A stretch of 64,000 bases of DNA. Origin: Bin5 sp965204705 (GTDB taxonomy: Bacteria; Chloroflexota; Anaerolineae; Caldilineales; Caldilineaceae). The translations under genes and the position numbers were made by a program. The stretch is taken from NCBI GenBank assembly GCA_965204705.1, contig OZ242006.1, forward strand, positions 2,108,001 to 2,172,000, written 5' to 3'. Positions 16,879 to 25,096 of the stretch are shown here, in pieces; the first letter of the stretch is position 1, and every line of letters begins with the position of its first letter. The notes under the pieces were generated by a model. The model was not told the origin of the DNA and searched no databases. It worked only from the letters and a program-made list of their open reading frames with translations.

Positions 16879-18264
16879 ATGCGACGCGTTAGGCTTTTCA
16901 TCTGTGTTTTGGTCACAGTGCTCGGAACGGCTACAAACTCCTTAGTTTTTCAGCCTTCGCCGGTTGTGGGCCAGTCAAGCCCGCCGGCAGCGCCGTCCTT
17001 GAGCCTCGAACTGTCAGGGACAACGATCACTGTAAGGTGGAAAGCTGTGTCTGGCGCAACGCACTATCAGTTGTGGGTGTGGCCCAGCGGCGGCCCCTGG
17101 GAAGAATTGGGCAACGAGACGGGCACTTCTTTCAGGCACTCAGGACGTACTCCGGGGACCTCCTACTGGTACCAGAGTAGATCGTGGAACGGTTCCGAGT
17201 GGAGTGCTTGGTCGAATCAGCCAAGCATAAGTGTGCCGCCTCTGCCGACAAGCACGCCGACTCAAACACCGAGGCCGGCCTCAGCAACCAATACACCAAC
17301 CAATACACCTAGGCCTGCCACTGCGACTAGCACGCCAACCAACACACCACGGCCGCCCGCAGCACCGGCATTGTCGCTCCGACGAACAGGGACCACGATT
17401 GAGGTAAGTTGGAACTCGGTGTCTCGCGCGGTTAGATATGGGTTGTGGGTGTGGCCCAGCGACACGCAGAGTTGGCGACACCTTGGAGATGATCTAACGG
17501 AAACGCCCTTTAGTCATTCTGGACTAACCGAAGGCGTCACCTACTATTACTCAGGGAGAGCGTATGACTCGAGGGGTGTTAGTGGGCCTTTTTCAGATAA
17601 TGTTTCCGAAACCGTCCCGATTTCGAAGCTGGCTGCGCCAACAATTTTGAGTATCGAAGCGGACGCATACTATGGCACCATTGAACTGTCTTGGTCTCCC
17701 GTAGCTGGCGCGACGCGCTACCAGTTGCAGACGCGCAAGGCTGGTCACCCATGGGGAAGTCCCGTTAATCTCCTCCTGACGCCCACTAAATATGTGCACA
17801 GAGGCCTCGATTCCGGGGCAACCTACTACTACCAGGTGCGCGCAATGAAAAATGATCAGGGCGGGCATTGGTCGGGAGAGGCAAGTGTAGTCGCCCCAGT
17901 CCATACGGCGACACCGACAATCACGCTGACACCGACAATCACGCCGACGGCCACACCATACTTTTGCACGTCCTGGCCTCCAAATGTACCAGGCAACCCA
18001 TTTATACCTGAAGACCCATTTAAGCTTTGCGTAACACCATCACCATCACCAACGCCATCGTTGACACCAACGCCAACACGAACACCAACGCCAACAAGAA
18101 CACCAAGGCCAACAAGAACACCAAGGCCAACTTGGACCCCAAGACCAACATCAACTTTAACATCGACACCAACACCAACTCTAACTAGGACGCCAAGGCC
18201 TACTCAGATTCCAACACGTGACGAGTGGGCTCCTATCCACGGAAATCTGAATGGAAAAGAGTAA
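16879..18264 (+). CDS. Secreted protein with three FN3 modules and Thr-Pro-rich linkers
   Basis: 461 residues. A signal peptide is visible (MRRVRLFICVLVTVLG...). Three fibronectin type III-like modules follow at about 38-118, 168-245 and 250-340, each with the YxLxxxxxG...YYY pattern. They are separated and followed by low-complexity TPT/TPRPT linkers, and the C-terminal 100 residues are mostly TPTPTRTP-like. The start ATG 16879 has AAGGGAGA (16865-16872). Codon use is richer in A/T than in the core genes, and the gene sits between IS elements, so it is probably acquired or rapidly evolving. It is likely a cell-surface binding protein; the ligand is unknown. Confidence 0.8.
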   Translation: MRRVRLFICVLVTVLGTATNSLVFQPSPVVGQSSPPAAPSLSLELSGTTITVRWKAVSGATHYQLWVWPSGGPWEELGNETGTSFRHSGRTPGTSYWYQSRSWNGSEWSAWSNQPSISVPPLPTSTPTQTPRPASATNTPTNTPRPATATSTPTNTPRPPAAPALSLRRTGTTIEVSWNSVSRAVRYGLWVWPSDTQSWRHLGDDLTETPFSHSGLTEGVTYYYSGRAYDSRGVSGPFSDNVSETVPISKLAAPTILSIEADAYYGTIELSWSPVAGATRYQLQTRKAGHPWGSPVNLLLTPTKYVHRGLDSGATYYYQVRAMKNDQGGHWSGEASVVAPVHTATPTITLTPTITPTATPYFCTSWPPNVPGNPFIPEDPFKLCVTPSPSPTPSLTPTPTRTPTPTRTPRPTRTPRPTWTPRPTSTLTSTPTPTLTRTPRPTQIPTRDEWAPIHGNLNGKE

Positions 18265-18379
18265 CTAACCTGAATTCGGAGCCAAATGGTGGCTGGTAAT
18301 AGTGGTGCAACAGGTAGGGTTTGACGGAGAAGAGAGCTTTGGCGCCCTCTCCTCAGAGGAAAACACAAGGAGAGTGGAA

Positions 18380-19522
18380 ATGCCAGCGAAACGATATCGA
18401 GTGCGCTTGACCGCAGAGGAGCGCAAGGAACTGGAAACACGAGTGAACACAGGCACAGGTTCGGGGCGCGTTTCGAGACGGGCTCGCATCCTCTTGATGG
18501 CCGATGAGGCACAGGTGGGCGGTGGCTTCAAGGACGCCGAGATCGCCAAGGCTTTAGGGGCGCGCATGCGCGCACAGTCGAGCGAGTTCGGGAGCGGTGT
18601 GTCACAGTCGGTATCAAAGCCGCGCTCGCCCACACGCCTCCGAAACGGAAGCGACCGCGCGTATTGGATGGTGAGGGCGAAGCCCGCTTGGTGCAGCTAG
18701 CCTGTAGCGCTGCGCCCGATGGACAGGAGAGATGGACGCTGCGGATGCTGGCCGATAAGCTGGTCGAATTAGAGGTGGTCGAACGCATGTCGACCGATTC
18801 GGTGCGTACAACAATCAAAAAACGAACTTAAGCCTTGGTTGAAAGATGAATGGTGTATTCCAGAGAAAGCAAGCGCAGAGTTCGTCTGCGCCATGGAAGA
18901 TACGCTGGCAGTCTATCATCGGCAGCAAGACCCCAAACGACCGCTGGTCTGTTTTGATGAAGGCAGCAAACAGTTGACCAAAGAGACCCGTCTGCCCCTG
19001 CCTCCCCGACCCTGTGCGGTGGCCAAATATGACTACGAGTATGAACGCAACGGCGCCAGCAATCTCTTTCTCTGCTTCGCACCTCTGCAAGCCTGGCGTC
19101 ATGTCAAGGTGACAGAACGCCGTACCATGGTCGATTTTGCCCACTGCATGCGCTACCTGGTCGATATCCATTTCCCGCAGGCAGACACGATGGTCTTGGT
19201 TATGGATAATCTGAACACGCATAAACTCGCTTCGCTGTTTGAAGCCTTCCCGCCGGCTGAGGCGCGCCGCATTGCCGCCAAACTCGAAATCCATTACCCG
19301 CCCAAACATGGCAGTTGGCTCAACATGGCTGAAATCGAACTCAGTGTCCTGCATCGACAGTGCTTGAACGCTCGCATCCCTGACAAACAGTCCTTGATGC
19401 AGAAAGTCGCAGCTTGGCAAAACCGACACAATGCTTCTGCATCGACCGTCAACTGGCGTTTCACCTCCGCTGACGCTCGCATCAGACTCGAACGCCTCTA
19501 TCCGTCAATAGAAGACTGTTGA
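18380..19522 (+). pseudogene. IS630 family transposase, two frameshifts
   Basis: The start MPAKRYRVRLTAEERKELE with AAGGAGAG upstream is the IS630 helix-turn-helix region. Near 18565 the frame changes, and the continuation TVERVRERCVTVGIKAAL then RWTLRMLADKLVELEVVER is in a second frame. Near 18820 an A6 run shifts it again to give LKPWLKDEWCIP. The catalytic part (18839-19522) keeps CFDEGSKQL, LVMDNLNTHK and SWLNMAEIELS (DDE). The ends of the element were not resolved. It cannot make one protein without repair. Confidence 0.82.
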
Positions 19523-19549
19523 ACTGCTAGCCTGTGGAGCCGCGGAACG

Positions 19550-19650
19550 ATGGTCAGGAAACGGCGACGATGCACGGCGGTCTTCAAGTTTCGGGTTGCA
19601 CTGGAAGCGCTCGTAAACAGCAAGACGATTGGACTCTTTGATATTGCAGA
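19550..19650 (+). pseudogene. Remnant of an IS3-type orfA
   Basis: MVRKRRRCTAVFKFRVALEAL followed by NSKTIGLF resembles the start of IS3-family orfA (KRRRYTAEFKxRVALEAL). Similarity is lost after about 33 codons, and the rest of the element is absent. The call rests on a short stretch. Confidence 0.5.
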
Positions 19651-19659
19651 AAGGCAGGC

Positions 19660-20143
19660 AAGCTCCGCGCAATCGAGAGCGGGGAATCAGACGATATCTG
19701 GCCGGGCGCCAGTGGAGCAGCCCCTCTCGTCTTGAATGTAGATCCCAGATGAATCCACGAGCTTGCGAGGAACAATGGAGCGAGTGAGATGCCTGCGATG
19801 TCAGGTCACAGCCAGTGCGACAACTCTTGGTCTCAAATTGTGCGCACATGAACTTCTCCCCATCATGTAATTATTATATTGTTGTCAAGTAGTCGCTATT
19901 CTGTCTCTTATATTATTTTCTCGCAAACGCTCGTAAACGCTCGTGGATCTCTCGTAAACTCTCGTACGAGCGTCTACCTGTTCCCAACGAGTTCTCGTTC
20001 GAGCGCACGACTTGTGTTCAGGGAGATCCCAGCCCAGCTTTTCCTGCAGTTACGCTGAAACAGTGTCTCTTCAGCCCGCTTTGAAACCCCGCCTTTTCAC
20101 AGAACGCAGCCTGCAGATCTTGACTACTCGACACACATTGAAA
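19660..20143. other. Intergenic region, no gene, repeat-rich near the DapA-like gene
   Basis: The first 250 bases hold decayed IS sequence and an A/T-rich stretch (19860-19920). 19920-20006 holds the CTCGTAAACG-type repeats listed separately. An open frame continues upstream of the DapA-like start, but it does not resemble that family. Confidence 0.45.
19920..20006. repeat. Cluster of CTCGTAAACG direct repeats and ACGAG palindromes
   Basis: CTCGCAAACG, CTCGTAAACG, CTCGTGGATC, CTCGTAAACT and CTCGTACGAG follow one another. The palindrome AACGAG-TT-CTCGTT comes after them, all about 140-220 bases upstream of the DapA-like start. It could be an operator array or an IS end; neither is shown. Confidence 0.5.
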
Positions 20144-21076
20144 ATGTCAACGAGCCCTAACAACAGATTAGACAACTCCTTCCACGGCGGGTGGCCCGCG
20201 CTCATTACACCTGCATCTGCCGACGGCGGCGTCAACCTGACCGCCCTCCGCGATCTCGTCGACTACATGCTCGCCAAACACGTTGATGGCCTCTATCTCT
20301 TGGGCGGCACCGGCGAAGGCCTGCTCATCTCGGCCGCTGACCGCCGCAGCGTCGTCGAAACCGTCATGGACCGGGTCGCTGGCCGCGTCCCCGTAATCGT
20401 CCATGTCGGCAGCATCAGCACACGCGAAGCAGCCTCGTTAGCCTGCCATTCACAGGAAAAAGGTGCGGACGGCATCAGCTCCGTACTGCCCGTCTATCTA
20501 GGCGGCCTCGAAGCCACATACCGCCACTACGGCGCCATCGCCGCAGCCGCGCCCAACCTGCCCTTCTTCCCCTATCTCTTCGGCGGCCAGATTGACGCAA
20601 CCTCTCTCATGAAAGAGCTCATCTGCCGTATCCCCAATGTAGGCGGAGCCAAATACACCGGCCCTAACATGTACGAGATCGCCCAAATTATCGATCTGGG
20701 CGACGACCTGCCCGCAGATCGCGGCTGGTCAATCTTTTCCGGTATGGACGAGCAGTGCATCTTCGCCGCCATGATGAACGCCCCCGGCAACATCGGCTCC
20801 ACCCTGAACGTCATGCCGGGCCCCTACCGCAAAATGCGAGAGTCCTATGAAGCCGGCGATGCCGCCAAAGGACTCGCACTGCAAAAGCAGGCCAACCGGC
20901 TCACCGCCGTAATGATCGATCACGGTGTCGGCGCCGCCCTGCGCGTTGCCATGAAGGCCCTCGGCATCGACTGCGGTCCCCTCCGCCTGCCCCAGGAACC
21001 TATCTCCCCTCAGCAAGAGGAAACTGTGCTCGCCGACCTGGAAGAGGCCGGCCTCGCCGCCTTGGCCGCGATGTAG
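20144..21076 (+). CDS. Dihydrodipicolinate synthase/N-acetylneuraminate lyase family aldolase
   Basis: 310-residue class I aldolase of the DapA/NanA family. The features seen are LLGGTGEG at 52-59 (the pyruvate-carboxylate loop), Tyr144 in FFPYLFGG and the Schiff-base Lys170 in GGAKYTG. The frame is open further upstream, but family similarity begins at ATG 20144. The NanA-like FPYLFGG motif and the lack of lysine-pathway neighbours favour a catabolic sugar-acid lyase over lysine biosynthesis. The upstream CTCGTAAACG repeats might be its control region. Confidence 0.85.
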   Translation: MSTSPNNRLDNSFHGGWPALITPASADGGVNLTALRDLVDYMLAKHVDGLYLLGGTGEGLLISAADRRSVVETVMDRVAGRVPVIVHVGSISTREAASLACHSQEKGADGISSVLPVYLGGLEATYRHYGAIAAAAPNLPFFPYLFGGQIDATSLMKELICRIPNVGGAKYTGPNMYEIAQIIDLGDDLPADRGWSIFSGMDEQCIFAAMMNAPGNIGSTLNVMPGPYRKMRESYEAGDAAKGLALQKQANRLTAVMIDHGVGAALRVAMKALGIDCGPLRLPQEPISPQQEETVLADLEEAGLAALAAM

Positions 21077-21227
21077 CGCACCGCGCCATCCCAACACAAC
21101 TTGCACTACGTATCGCATACGTCCGGCCTTGACCAAATCCAATCCAGTGGCGTAGCATTGACCCAACCCTCACTCACGGTTTGCCTCTGACCGCGACGGC
21201 AGGCCCTGCCACGGAGAGAGATCCTGC

Positions 21228-22742
21228 ATGTCCTTCTACGCCAAACTCGAAGCCGCCGCATGCCGCAACAACACCTTGCTCTGCGTCGGCCTAGACCCAA
21301 CGCCCGAAGCCTGTCCCTCTCAGTTTCTGGCCGGGCTTGATGTCCCGCCGGAAGTGCCCAATGGCCTCAAGGACAGAACCTGCCAAGCTCTGCTCGCTTG
21401 GAACCGATCCGTCATCGAAGCAACCGCCGACCTCGTCTGCTGCTATAAGCCCAACATTGCATTCTACGAAGCCCTCGGCCGGCCCGGCATGGACCTACTG
21501 CGCGCCACCATAGCCGCCGTTCCATCGGACATCCCCGTGCTCCTTGATGCCAAGCGCGGCGACATCGGCTCGACCGCAGCCGCCTACGCCCGCGCCTGCT
21601 TCGACGAACTCGGCGCCGACGCCGTCACCCTCAGCCCCTACCTGGGCGAAGACAGCGTCGCCCCTTTCGCCGCCTACCCGGACAAAGGATTGTTCGTCCT
21701 CTGCCACACCTCCAATCCCACCGCCGGCGCCTTCCAAGAGCTGTTCGCCCGTAACGGGCAAGACCATGGCGAAGACGGCCCCCTCTATCTTCGCGTAGCC
21801 GCAGAAGCCGTAAGCTGGTCTCCCGCCGTAGGCCTCGTCGTCGGCGCCACCTACCCGGAAGCCCTCGCCGAAGTCCGCAGCGTCGCCCCCGATGCCTGGC
21901 TGCTGGCCCCCGGAATCGGTGCCCAAGGCGGCGACCTCGAAGCAGCACTCTCAGCCGGACTGCGCACCGACGGACTCGGCGTCCTCGTCGCGACCACCCG
22001 CGGCGTCACCCAGGCTAACGACCCTCGCCGGACCGCAGCTCGCCTACGAGAAGCCATAAACGCCGCCCGCACACATACTCTTTCTCAAACGAAACCAGAG
22101 GCGGCGCCCCCTGCCCCGCAACTTTCGCCAATTCCAGGCGCCCATAGGGAACTCATCATCGGCCTCGCCAATCTCGGCGCCCTGCAGTTCGGCGACTTCA
22201 CCCTCGCCAGCGGCAAACGCTCCTCAATGTACGTGGACCTGCGCCTCCTCGTAAGCGACCCCGGACTAATGCAGGCCGCAGCCCGCGCCTACGCCAAAGA
22301 ACTGGACGCGCTGAAAGTCGACCGCATCGCCGGCATCCCCTACGCCGCCCTGCCCATCGGCATGGCCGTTTCTCTGGCCAGCGGCGTCCCTCTCATATAC
22401 AATCGCAAAGAGAGCAAGAGTCACGGTCTCGGCAAGGATATCGAAGGCCTGTGGCAGCCGGGCGAACGCGTCGTCATCATCGAAGACGTCATCACCACCG
22501 GCGGCAGCATCATCAGCTCAGTCGAACTGTTCCGCGCCGCCGGCCTGGTTGTCGAAGAGGCAATCGTGTTGCTGGATAGGCAGCAAGGAGGAGTGGAAAA
22601 CCTGCGCAAGGCCGGGATCCGCGTTCACAGCGTCCTGGCGCTGGGAGACGTCCTCGACCTCCTTTCCGAGACCGGCCATATCCCCGCAGAAATTCGTCAG
22701 TCGCTGGGTCTATCCGCCCCGTTGAGGAAAACCGGTAAGTAA
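21228..22742 (+). CDS. pyrFE: Bifunctional OMP decarboxylase / orotate phosphoribosyltransferase
   Basis: 504-residue fusion catalysing the last two UMP-synthesis steps in reverse order along the chain. Residues 1 to about 280 are a type 2 OMP decarboxylase (LLCVGLDPTPEACP, LLDAKRGDIGSTAAAYA, TLSPYLGEDS). After a short Pro/Ala linker, residues about 300-504 are OPRTase, with GDFTLASGKRSSMYVDLR and the PRPP loop VVIIEDVITTGGS. The start ATG follows GGAGAGAG. pyrD begins 29 bases downstream, so the two form a pyr unit. Confidence 0.93.
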   Translation: MSFYAKLEAAACRNNTLLCVGLDPTPEACPSQFLAGLDVPPEVPNGLKDRTCQALLAWNRSVIEATADLVCCYKPNIAFYEALGRPGMDLLRATIAAVPSDIPVLLDAKRGDIGSTAAAYARACFDELGADAVTLSPYLGEDSVAPFAAYPDKGLFVLCHTSNPTAGAFQELFARNGQDHGEDGPLYLRVAAEAVSWSPAVGLVVGATYPEALAEVRSVAPDAWLLAPGIGAQGGDLEAALSAGLRTDGLGVLVATTRGVTQANDPRRTAARLREAINAARTHTLSQTKPEAAPPAPQLSPIPGAHRELIIGLANLGALQFGDFTLASGKRSSMYVDLRLLVSDPGLMQAAARAYAKELDALKVDRIAGIPYAALPIGMAVSLASGVPLIYNRKESKSHGLGKDIEGLWQPGERVVIIEDVITTGGSIISSVELFRAAGLVVEEAIVLLDRQQGGVENLRKAGIRVHSVLALGDVLDLLSETGHIPAEIRQSLGLSAPLRKTGK

Positions 22743-22771
22743 GCTGTCTCTTGAGTAGAGGGTAAACCGAA

Positions 22772-23770
22772 TTGAGCGAGGATCTTCCCAACCTGTCGGT
22801 CACTTTTCTTAACCGCGACCTGCTCTCGCCGCTCGTACTGGCAAGCGGCATCTGGGGCACGACAGTAAGTCTGCTCGAACGGGCCGCGGATGACGGCTGC
22901 GGTGCCGTCACCGCCAAGAGCTGCGGCCCCGAACCCCGCCACGGTCACGTCAACCCCTCCTGCATCGACTGGGGCGGCGGCCTGCTCAACGCAATCGGTT
23001 TGGCGAATCCGGGCGTAGAGGAAGAGATCGGGCTGCTGCAAGAAGCCAAATCGCGGCTACAGCCACGTGGGATCCCCGTCATCGCCAGCATCTTCGCCGG
23101 GACCGCCGCCGAATTCGGTGACGTCGCCCGCCTCGTCACCACTGCCAATCCCGACTACATCGAAGTCAACATCTCCTGCCCCAACGTCGAGGACAGCTTC
23201 GGCGAGCCCTTCGCCGCCAACGCCGACTCCGCCGCCGCAGTAACCGGCTACGTAAAGGATGCCGTCGCCGACCAGGCCATCCCCGTTATCGTCAAGCTCG
23301 CCCCCAATGTCCCCAGCGTCGGCCGTATCGCCCAAGCTGCCGTCCACGCTGGCGCCGATGCCCTCTGCGCCATCAACACAATGCCCGGCCTCGTCCTCGA
23401 CCCCTACAGCGGCCAGCCCGTCCTCGCCAACCGCACCGGCGGAATCAGCGGCCCCGCCCTCAAACCCATCGCCCTCAAGGCCGTCTACGATAGCCGCAAA
23501 GCCTGCCCGCAAACACCCATCATCGGCACCGGCGGCGTCAACAACGGCCAGGACGCCGTCGAAATGCTCATGGCCGGCGCCACCGTCGTCGGCGTCGGCA
23601 GCGCCGTCTACCACCGCGGCCCCGACGCCATCCGCCTCATCCATGCCGAACTCAAGCAGTGGATGGCCGCCCAAAACGTCGCCAGCATCTCCGACCTTCA
23701 AGACCGCGCCCACACAGAGCCGCTATATGCCGCAGCTCCATCCACGCCGCCCGCGCCCTCTGCCGCATAG
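22772..23770 (+). CDS. pyrD: Dihydroorotate dehydrogenase, class 1B-like catalytic subunit
   Basis: 332-residue FMN enzyme oxidising dihydroorotate to orotate. Visible are SPLVLASGIWG, the substrate loop VNISCPNVEDSFG with the catalytic Cys of class 1 enzymes, and the FMN-phosphate motifs IIGTGGVNNGQDAVEMLMAGA and VVGVGSAVYHRG. The start is TTG, weakly supported by a GAGGGT stretch. Class 1B enzymes normally work with the PyrK electron-transfer subunit, which is not in this window. The last 25 residues are Ala/Pro-rich. Convergent with queA. Confidence 0.9.
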   Translation: MSEDLPNLSVTFLNRDLLSPLVLASGIWGTTVSLLERAADDGCGAVTAKSCGPEPRHGHVNPSCIDWGGGLLNAIGLANPGVEEEIGLLQEAKSRLQPRGIPVIASIFAGTAAEFGDVARLVTTANPDYIEVNISCPNVEDSFGEPFAANADSAAAVTGYVKDAVADQAIPVIVKLAPNVPSVGRIAQAAVHAGADALCAINTMPGLVLDPYSGQPVLANRTGGISGPALKPIALKAVYDSRKACPQTPIIGTGGVNNGQDAVEMLMAGATVVGVGSAVYHRGPDAIRLIHAELKQWMAAQNVASISDLQDRAHTEPLYAAAPSTPPAPSAA

Positions 23771-23819
23771 AAATTCCGCCCCCTCGCCGCCGCGCACAGC
23801 CCGGCCCACACTTCCCATT

Positions 23820-24905
23820 TCAAACAATCAACATCGCATCGCCAAAACTGTAAAAGCGATACCCCTCCGCCTTCGCCACTTCATAAGTACTTAGTAGCAT
23901 CTGTCGGCCCGCGTCAATATCCTGCGCGTGCGCCTGCCCCACAAACGCGCTCACCAGCATCAGCAGCGATGACCGTGGCAAATGAAAGTTCGTCAGCAAG
24001 ACGTCCACCGCCTTGAACCGGTAACCAGGGAAAATGAAGAGATCGACCTCGCCAGTGTAGGAGACAACCGCCATCTCATCCCCCGCCGGCCCGTAAGGCT
24101 CCAATCCCGCCGCAGATGTGGCACAATACTCCAGCACCCGCGTCGAAGTCGTGCCCACCGCAACAACGCGTCCCCCCCGCTCTCTGGCCGCGTTGACTGC
24201 ACCCGCAGATTCCGCCGTCAACTCAGCCCACTCGCGATGAATCTGATGGTCCGCTACCTTCTCCGCCGTCACCGGTCCAAACGTATCCAACCCCACATGC
24301 AACGTGATCGCTTCCCACCCGACGCCCATTCCCCGCAAACTCTGCAACAGTCCCGGCGTGAAATGCAGCCCGGCCGTCGGCGCCGCGACGCTGCCATCAG
24401 CCCGGCTGTACACCGTCTGATAGCGCCCCTTCTCACCAGAAAACTCGGTTATGTAGGGCGGCAGAGGCATCTCCCCCAGCTCCTCTAAAACCTCTCCAAT
24501 CGGCGCAGAAAAACGCGCCCGCCGCACGCCTCCGCCCTCCTCCGCCACAATCTCCGCCCCGACGACCCCACCGCCCAGGTCCACGCCGGCCCCCACCCGC
24601 AGACCGCGCCCCCGCACCAAACAACGCCACTCGCGGCCACTGTCGTCCAACTGGCGCAACAGGAAAATCTCCACTGCGCCACCCGTTGCCTTACGCCCCC
24701 GCAGCCGCGCCGGGATCACCCGACTGTCGTTTGCAACCAGCACATCACCGGAATGGAGGTACTCGCCAATCTCGCCAAAACGACGGTGTTCAATGCGCCC
24801 GGACGCCCGTTCCAAAACAAGCAGACGGCTGCTGTCCCGCGGTTCGGTCGGCTGCTGCGCGATAAAGCTCTTCGGCAATTCATAACTGAACAAGTCAGTT
24901 CGCAT
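23820..24905 (-). CDS. queA: S-adenosylmethionine:tRNA ribosyltransferase-isomerase
   Basis: 361-residue QueA, which adds the epoxycyclopentane ring precursor to preQ1 in tRNA during queuosine synthesis. The N-terminus (LFSYELPKSFIAQQPTEPRDSSRLLVL), DVLVANDSRVIPARLRGRK, AAPTAGLHFTPGLL and the C-terminal TNFHLPRSSLLMLVSAFVG are diagnostic. Length is normal. It is convergent with pyrD and divergent from the acylase gene. No other queuosine gene is in view. Confidence 0.95.
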   Translation of the reverse strand: MRTDLFSYELPKSFIAQQPTEPRDSSRLLVLERASGRIEHRRFGEIGEYLHSGDVLVANDSRVIPARLRGRKATGGAVEIFLLRQLDDSGREWRCLVRGRGLRVGAGVDLGGGVVGAEIVAEEGGGVRRARFSAPIGEVLEELGEMPLPPYITEFSGEKGRYQTVYSRADGSVAAPTAGLHFTPGLLQSLRGMGVGWEAITLHVGLDTFGPVTAEKVADHQIHREWAELTAESAGAVNAARERGGRVVAVGTTSTRVLEYCATSAAGLEPYGPAGDEMAVVSYTGEVDLFIFPGYRFKAVDVLLTNFHLPRSSLLMLVSAFVGQAHAQDIDAGRQMLLSTYEVAKAEGYRFYSFGDAMLIV

Positions 24906-24997
24906 AGGGAAGATTCATTCGTCCGCTAAGAAACATTTGCGGGGCTCGAGCACAAAGCCGCAACCCGCCATGATCCTGCTGCAATTTCACCCCGTTT

Positions 24998-25015
24998 TAA
25001 CACAGGTGTTAGAAT
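24998..25015 (+). promoter_or_regulatory. Palindrome overlapping a possible -10 upstream of the acylase gene
   Basis: TAACAC-AG-GTGTTA (24998-25011) overlaps TAGAAT (25010-25015), about 80 bases before the acylase start. No good -35 is seen. It may be an operator. Confidence 0.3.
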
Positions 25016-25096
25016 CGGGGAAGCGTACGGCTGCAGCAGCCACTTCATCCACCTAGCCCAAAGCAATGACAAGTGATACGCAATAGACGAGAGCCC

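Noticed and set aside
17230..17360. Short tandem repeats resembling a CRISPR or VNTR
   Set aside because: They are in-frame codons for Thr-Pro linkers of the FN3 protein. The same applies to 18030-18200 and 61330-61500. Spacers are neither unique nor of constant length.
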